17,145 bases of DNA from the NCBI GenBank assembly GCA_023426005.1, contig JAFABO010000207.1, forward strand, positions 1 to 17,145, given 5' to 3'. The position numbers and the translations under genes are program-made. The notes beneath the pieces are model-generated. The model did no database searches. It was not told where the DNA came from and saw only the letters and a program-made list of their open reading frames with translations. The stretch is from Bacillota bacterium. Lineage in GTDB: Bacteria > Bacillota > Clostridia > Acetivibrionales > DSM-1351. Positions 15,339 to 17,145 of the stretch are shown here, piece after piece; position 1 is the stretch's first letter; every line of letters begins with the position of its first letter.

Positions 15339-15391
15339 TATATTCTCAGAAAGTCTTTCAGGAGAATATATTTGTATTCCCAGGAAAGACT
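15339..15391 (-). promoter_or_regulatory. glyA leader with two mutually exclusive hairpins
   Basis: Hairpin B pairs GAAAGACT (15384-15391) with AGTCTTTC (15352-15359), plus an inner GGAGAATA with TATTCCC. Hairpin A pairs TATATTCTC (15339-15347) with GAGAATATA (15362-15370), with an inner GAAAG/CTTTC. Segment 15352-15370 is used by both, so only one can form. Hairpin B lies at the very 5' end of the predicted transcript, and hairpin A ends about 30 nt before the ribosome site. Neither is followed by a U-run. It fits no riboswitch class that I recognise; a DNA operator is the alternative. Confidence 0.5.
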
Positions 15392-15400
15392 CCTATTAAA

Positions 15401-15430
15401 ATTATAATAAAATTTAGTAAGGAATGTCAA
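15401..15430 (-). promoter_or_regulatory. Sigma-A promoter of glyA-proC
   Basis: The minus strand shows perfect -35 TTGACA (15425-15430) and -10 TATAAT (15401-15406) separated by 18 bp. Transcription would start near 15394, giving a leader of about 95 nt. Confidence 0.8.
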
Positions 15431-15453
15431 TTGGATATTTTCATTATATAAAT

Positions 15454-15485
15454 ACAGAATACCCAATTCAATTTGAGTATTCTGT
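15454..15485 (-). terminator. Probable terminator after the AIR-synthase-like gene
   Basis: Nine-bp perfect arms ACAGAATAC (15454-15462) and GTATTCTGT (15477-15485), with further inner pairing, start 5 nt after the stop codon of the upstream gene. The following tract (TATTTATATAA) is only moderately U-rich, so termination may be partial. Confidence 0.6.
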
Positions 15486-15490
15486 GAAAA

Positions 15491-16480
15491 TCATATTACT
15501 TTATATAATTCATCGGCCCCCGGAGGTTCAATTTCCTTAAGTGAACCTTCTTTTTTACTGATTAATATTCTCTCATTTTTGTCGGCTGTAATTGAACCGA
15601 TTATTGTTGCCCTGATATTGTTATCCTCAAGTATGCGGCAGAGCTCTTCACCCCGCTTGCAGGTGATCAGCATACAGCCGGAGGATATGAGCTTGAGCGC
15701 ATCCAGTTCCAGCGACTCACAAATCAGGGCCGTCACTTCGTCCACCGGAACTTTGTCCTTGTCAATAATAATACCGGCGCCGGATGCTTCTGCAACCTCC
15801 CAGGCCGCACCAAGTAGACCGCCCTCGGTTATATCATGCATTGCGGTTGCTCCGTACTCTCCGGCAATTACACCTTCGCCGACAACGCTTATGGAAGCTA
15901 TAAAGCCTTTGGCACGCTCAAGCTGTTCTCCGGACAATTTATCAGCTATCCTGTGTTCCAGGTCATTTGCAATTATTGCAGTACCCTCCAGGCCGGCGCT
16001 TTTTGTAATAATGACACTGTCACCCGGTTTTGCACCTCTTGAGGAAACCACCCTGTTCTTAGGCGCTTTTCCGATACAGGTTGTAGAAATGACTATTTTA
16101 TTAACTGCTGAGGTCACCTCTGTATGCCCTCCTATAATTTCCACATTCAGCCCGGCAGCGGTCTCGGATATCTGCTCCATGACTTTTCCCAGTTCTGCTT
16201 CGCTGGTGCCGACGGGACACAGGATTGTCACCAGCAGACCTAAGGGTGCAACTCCGCAGGAAGCTATGTCATTGCAGGATATATGCACCGAAAGCTGCCC
16301 GATATCATTTGCCGCCCCGGTTATGGGGTCGGTGGAAAGAATACAGGCGTAATCGCCAAAGTCAATTGCTGTGCAATCTTCACCTATTCCGGGTCTGAGG
16401 ATAATATCTTTTCGGATTTTATTTAATTTACTAAGAACAATTTTATCTAAAACTTCATTCGGTACTTTACCGGCGTCCAT
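15491..16480 (-). CDS. AIR synthase family protein (HypE/ThiL/PurM superfamily)
   Basis: A 329-residue protein of the ATP-binding PurM/HypE/ThiL/SelD superfamily. The N-terminal AIRS domain (about 28-140) has GIGEDC (31-36), STDPITG (49-55), NDIASCGVAP (70-79) and GGHTE (117-121); the C-terminal AIRS domain (about 145-305) has the conserved HDITEGGLLGAAWE segment. HypE is the nearest familiar relative, but true HypE ends in a Pro-Arg-Ile-Cys tail whose Cys is carbamoylated, and this protein ends ADELYKVI without Cys. It is therefore unlikely to mature NiFe hydrogenase, and its substrate is unknown. The only in-frame start near the ribosome site (AAAGGAGA) is an ATG about 13 nt downstream, a rather long spacing. 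It follows the DUF2225 gene by 18 nt and probably shares its transcript. Confidence 0.85.
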   Translation of the reverse strand: MDAGKVPNEVLDKIVLSKLNKIRKDIILRPGIGEDCTAIDFGDYACILSTDPITGAANDIGQLSVHISCNDIASCGVAPLGLLVTILCPVGTSEAELGKVMEQISETAAGLNVEIIGGHTEVTSAVNKIVISTTCIGKAPKNRVVSSRGAKPGDSVIITKSAGLEGTAIIANDLEHRIADKLSGEQLERAKGFIASISVVGEGVIAGEYGATAMHDITEGGLLGAAWEVAEASGAGIIIDKDKVPVDEVTALICESLELDALKLISSGCMLITCKRGEELCRILEDNNIRATIIGSITADKNERILISKKEGSLKEIEPPGADELYKVI

Positions 16481-16498
16481 TATAACAACATATCTCCT

Positions 16499-17145
16499 TT
16501 AGGCATTGGCCCCTGCCAGCTGGTCTTTTGCCAGCTGATACTGATCTCGTGCCATATCTATTAGTTTTGGATTGCTTCGGGCCTGGGGTGACGCCACTAT
16601 ACGGCTGAACCATTGGATGGATTCCTCCAGCTTGCCCACCCTTCTGAAAAGCTCGGCAATTATGTACATGCAGGTAAATTCATCCAGCTTGTCCAGGGGG
16701 AACCGTTCTTTAGAATAAGCGTCGTTGTATGAATTTAATGCAAAATTTAAAAACTCGGTTTCTTTTTTTATATCCTCTTTATCTCTGTAAAGCCATGCGA
16801 TCCTGAGGCAAACCTTGGCAAGCTCGCTGGATTTCGCATTTCTCACTTTCAAATTCAGAAGTGCAAGCTTAAATGCCTCGATAGCTTTGTCTACATCTCT
16901 TTCACCTATAAAGCTTCTTTTTACCCAGTTCTTTGATATTTTATCCTTTATTACAGCAATATCTCTGGTGAACAATCCTTCGAACTTGTCTTGAAGTGCG
17001 GCATACCCGCAATTTTCGCAAACCCATACATCATAAAAAAGTACATTTAAGTCTTCATAATGCACACACATATCAGTATCTCTTGCTTTAACCTTGCACC
17101 CCTTGGTTTTGACCTTGGTTACTTGTATTTCTCTGTTGCAAACAG
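16499..17145 (-). CDS. DUF2225 family protein, 5' end outside window
   Basis: The frame is open from the right edge, with 214 residues visible. A methionine at 17069-17071 is internal: upstream in the same frame the sequence reads KTKGCKVKARDTD, followed by MCVHYEDLNVLFYDVWVCENCGYAAL, the conserved zinc-ribbon-like N-terminal block of DUF2225 proteins, which normally starts with another Cys-x-x-Cys; one cysteine of it (VCNRE) is visible at the edge. The rest is helical and resembles TPR repeats (for example RRVGKLEESIQWFSRIV). Function is unknown. The protein lacks a signal peptide as far as visible. It lies directly upstream of the AIR-synthase-like gene in the same direction. Confidence 0.85.
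   Translation of the reverse strand, partial: VCNREIQVTKVKTKGCKVKARDTDMCVHYEDLNVLFYDVWVCENCGYAALQDKFEGLFTRDIAVIKDKISKNWVKRSFIGERDVDKAIEAFKLALLNLKVRNAKSSELAKVCLRIAWLYRDKEDIKKETEFLNFALNSYNDAYSKERFPLDKLDEFTCMYIIAELFRRVGKLEESIQWFSRIVASPQARSNPKLIDMARDQYQLAKDQLAGANA

Noticed and set aside
15579..16352. 257-codon open frame on the plus strand
   Set aside because: It lies fully antisense to the AIR-synthase-like gene, whose conserved motifs fix the real frame; no ribosome site and a Ser/Pro-rich composition typical of an antisense shadow.

Overview
The window looks like chromosomal DNA from a mesophilic, cellulolytic, spore-forming Firmicute of the Ruminiclostridium type (relatives of Clostridium cellulolyticum, C. 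josui and C. papyrosolvens). The evidence is a scaffoldin with a family 3a CBM, X2 modules and type I cohesins, followed on the same strand by dockerin-bearing GH48, GH8 and GH9 enzymes. The gene order cipC-cel48-cel8-cel9G-cel9E matches the known cip-cel cluster of that group. A Spo0E-like gene, strong purine-rich ribosome binding sites and the clostridial style of the housekeeping genes fit the same assignment. The species cannot be named from sequence reading alone.

Layout. Positions 1-9805 (minus strand, transcribed right to left) hold the 5' part of the cellulosome operon: the scaffoldin (6188-9805), a GH48 cellulase (3897-6056), a GH8 endoglucanase (2394-3773), a GH9-CBM3c endoglucanase (228-2363) and the first 48 codons of a probable CBM4-GH9 cellulase running off the left edge (1-145). 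Three of the four gene junctions carry strong stem-loops that are followed in the transcript by A-rich rather than U-rich sequence. They look like RNA processing or stability elements rather than terminators.

Positions 9806-10684 are non-coding and divergent. They hold a good minus-strand promoter (TTGACA-16 bp-TATAAA, 10404-10431) that would give the operon a leader of about 590 nt. In that leader are a 34-35 bp tandem repeat (10192-10353), an 8-bp-arm dyad (10065-10081) and an orphan, near-perfect Shine-Dalgarno sequence (9913-9922) with no start codon behind it.

Positions 10685-17145 are ordinary chromosomal genes: a calcineurin-like phosphoesterase (plus), a small Spo0E-like phosphatase of 55 residues (minus), a Xer-type tyrosine recombinase (plus), then on the minus strand proC and glyA (one transcription unit with a clear promoter and a leader that can fold two mutually exclusive hairpins), an AIR-synthase/HypE-like protein and the C-terminal part of a DUF2225 protein that runs off the right edge.

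How it works together: the scaffoldin anchors dockerin enzymes on cellulose through its CBM3a. GH48 acts processively from chain ends, GH9 and GH8 open the chains, and one operon supplies all of them. The least ordinary things here are the scaffoldin's alternating X2-cohesin architecture (five X2, four cohesins), the structured operon leader with its repeats and orphan Shine-Dalgarno, and the glyA leader.
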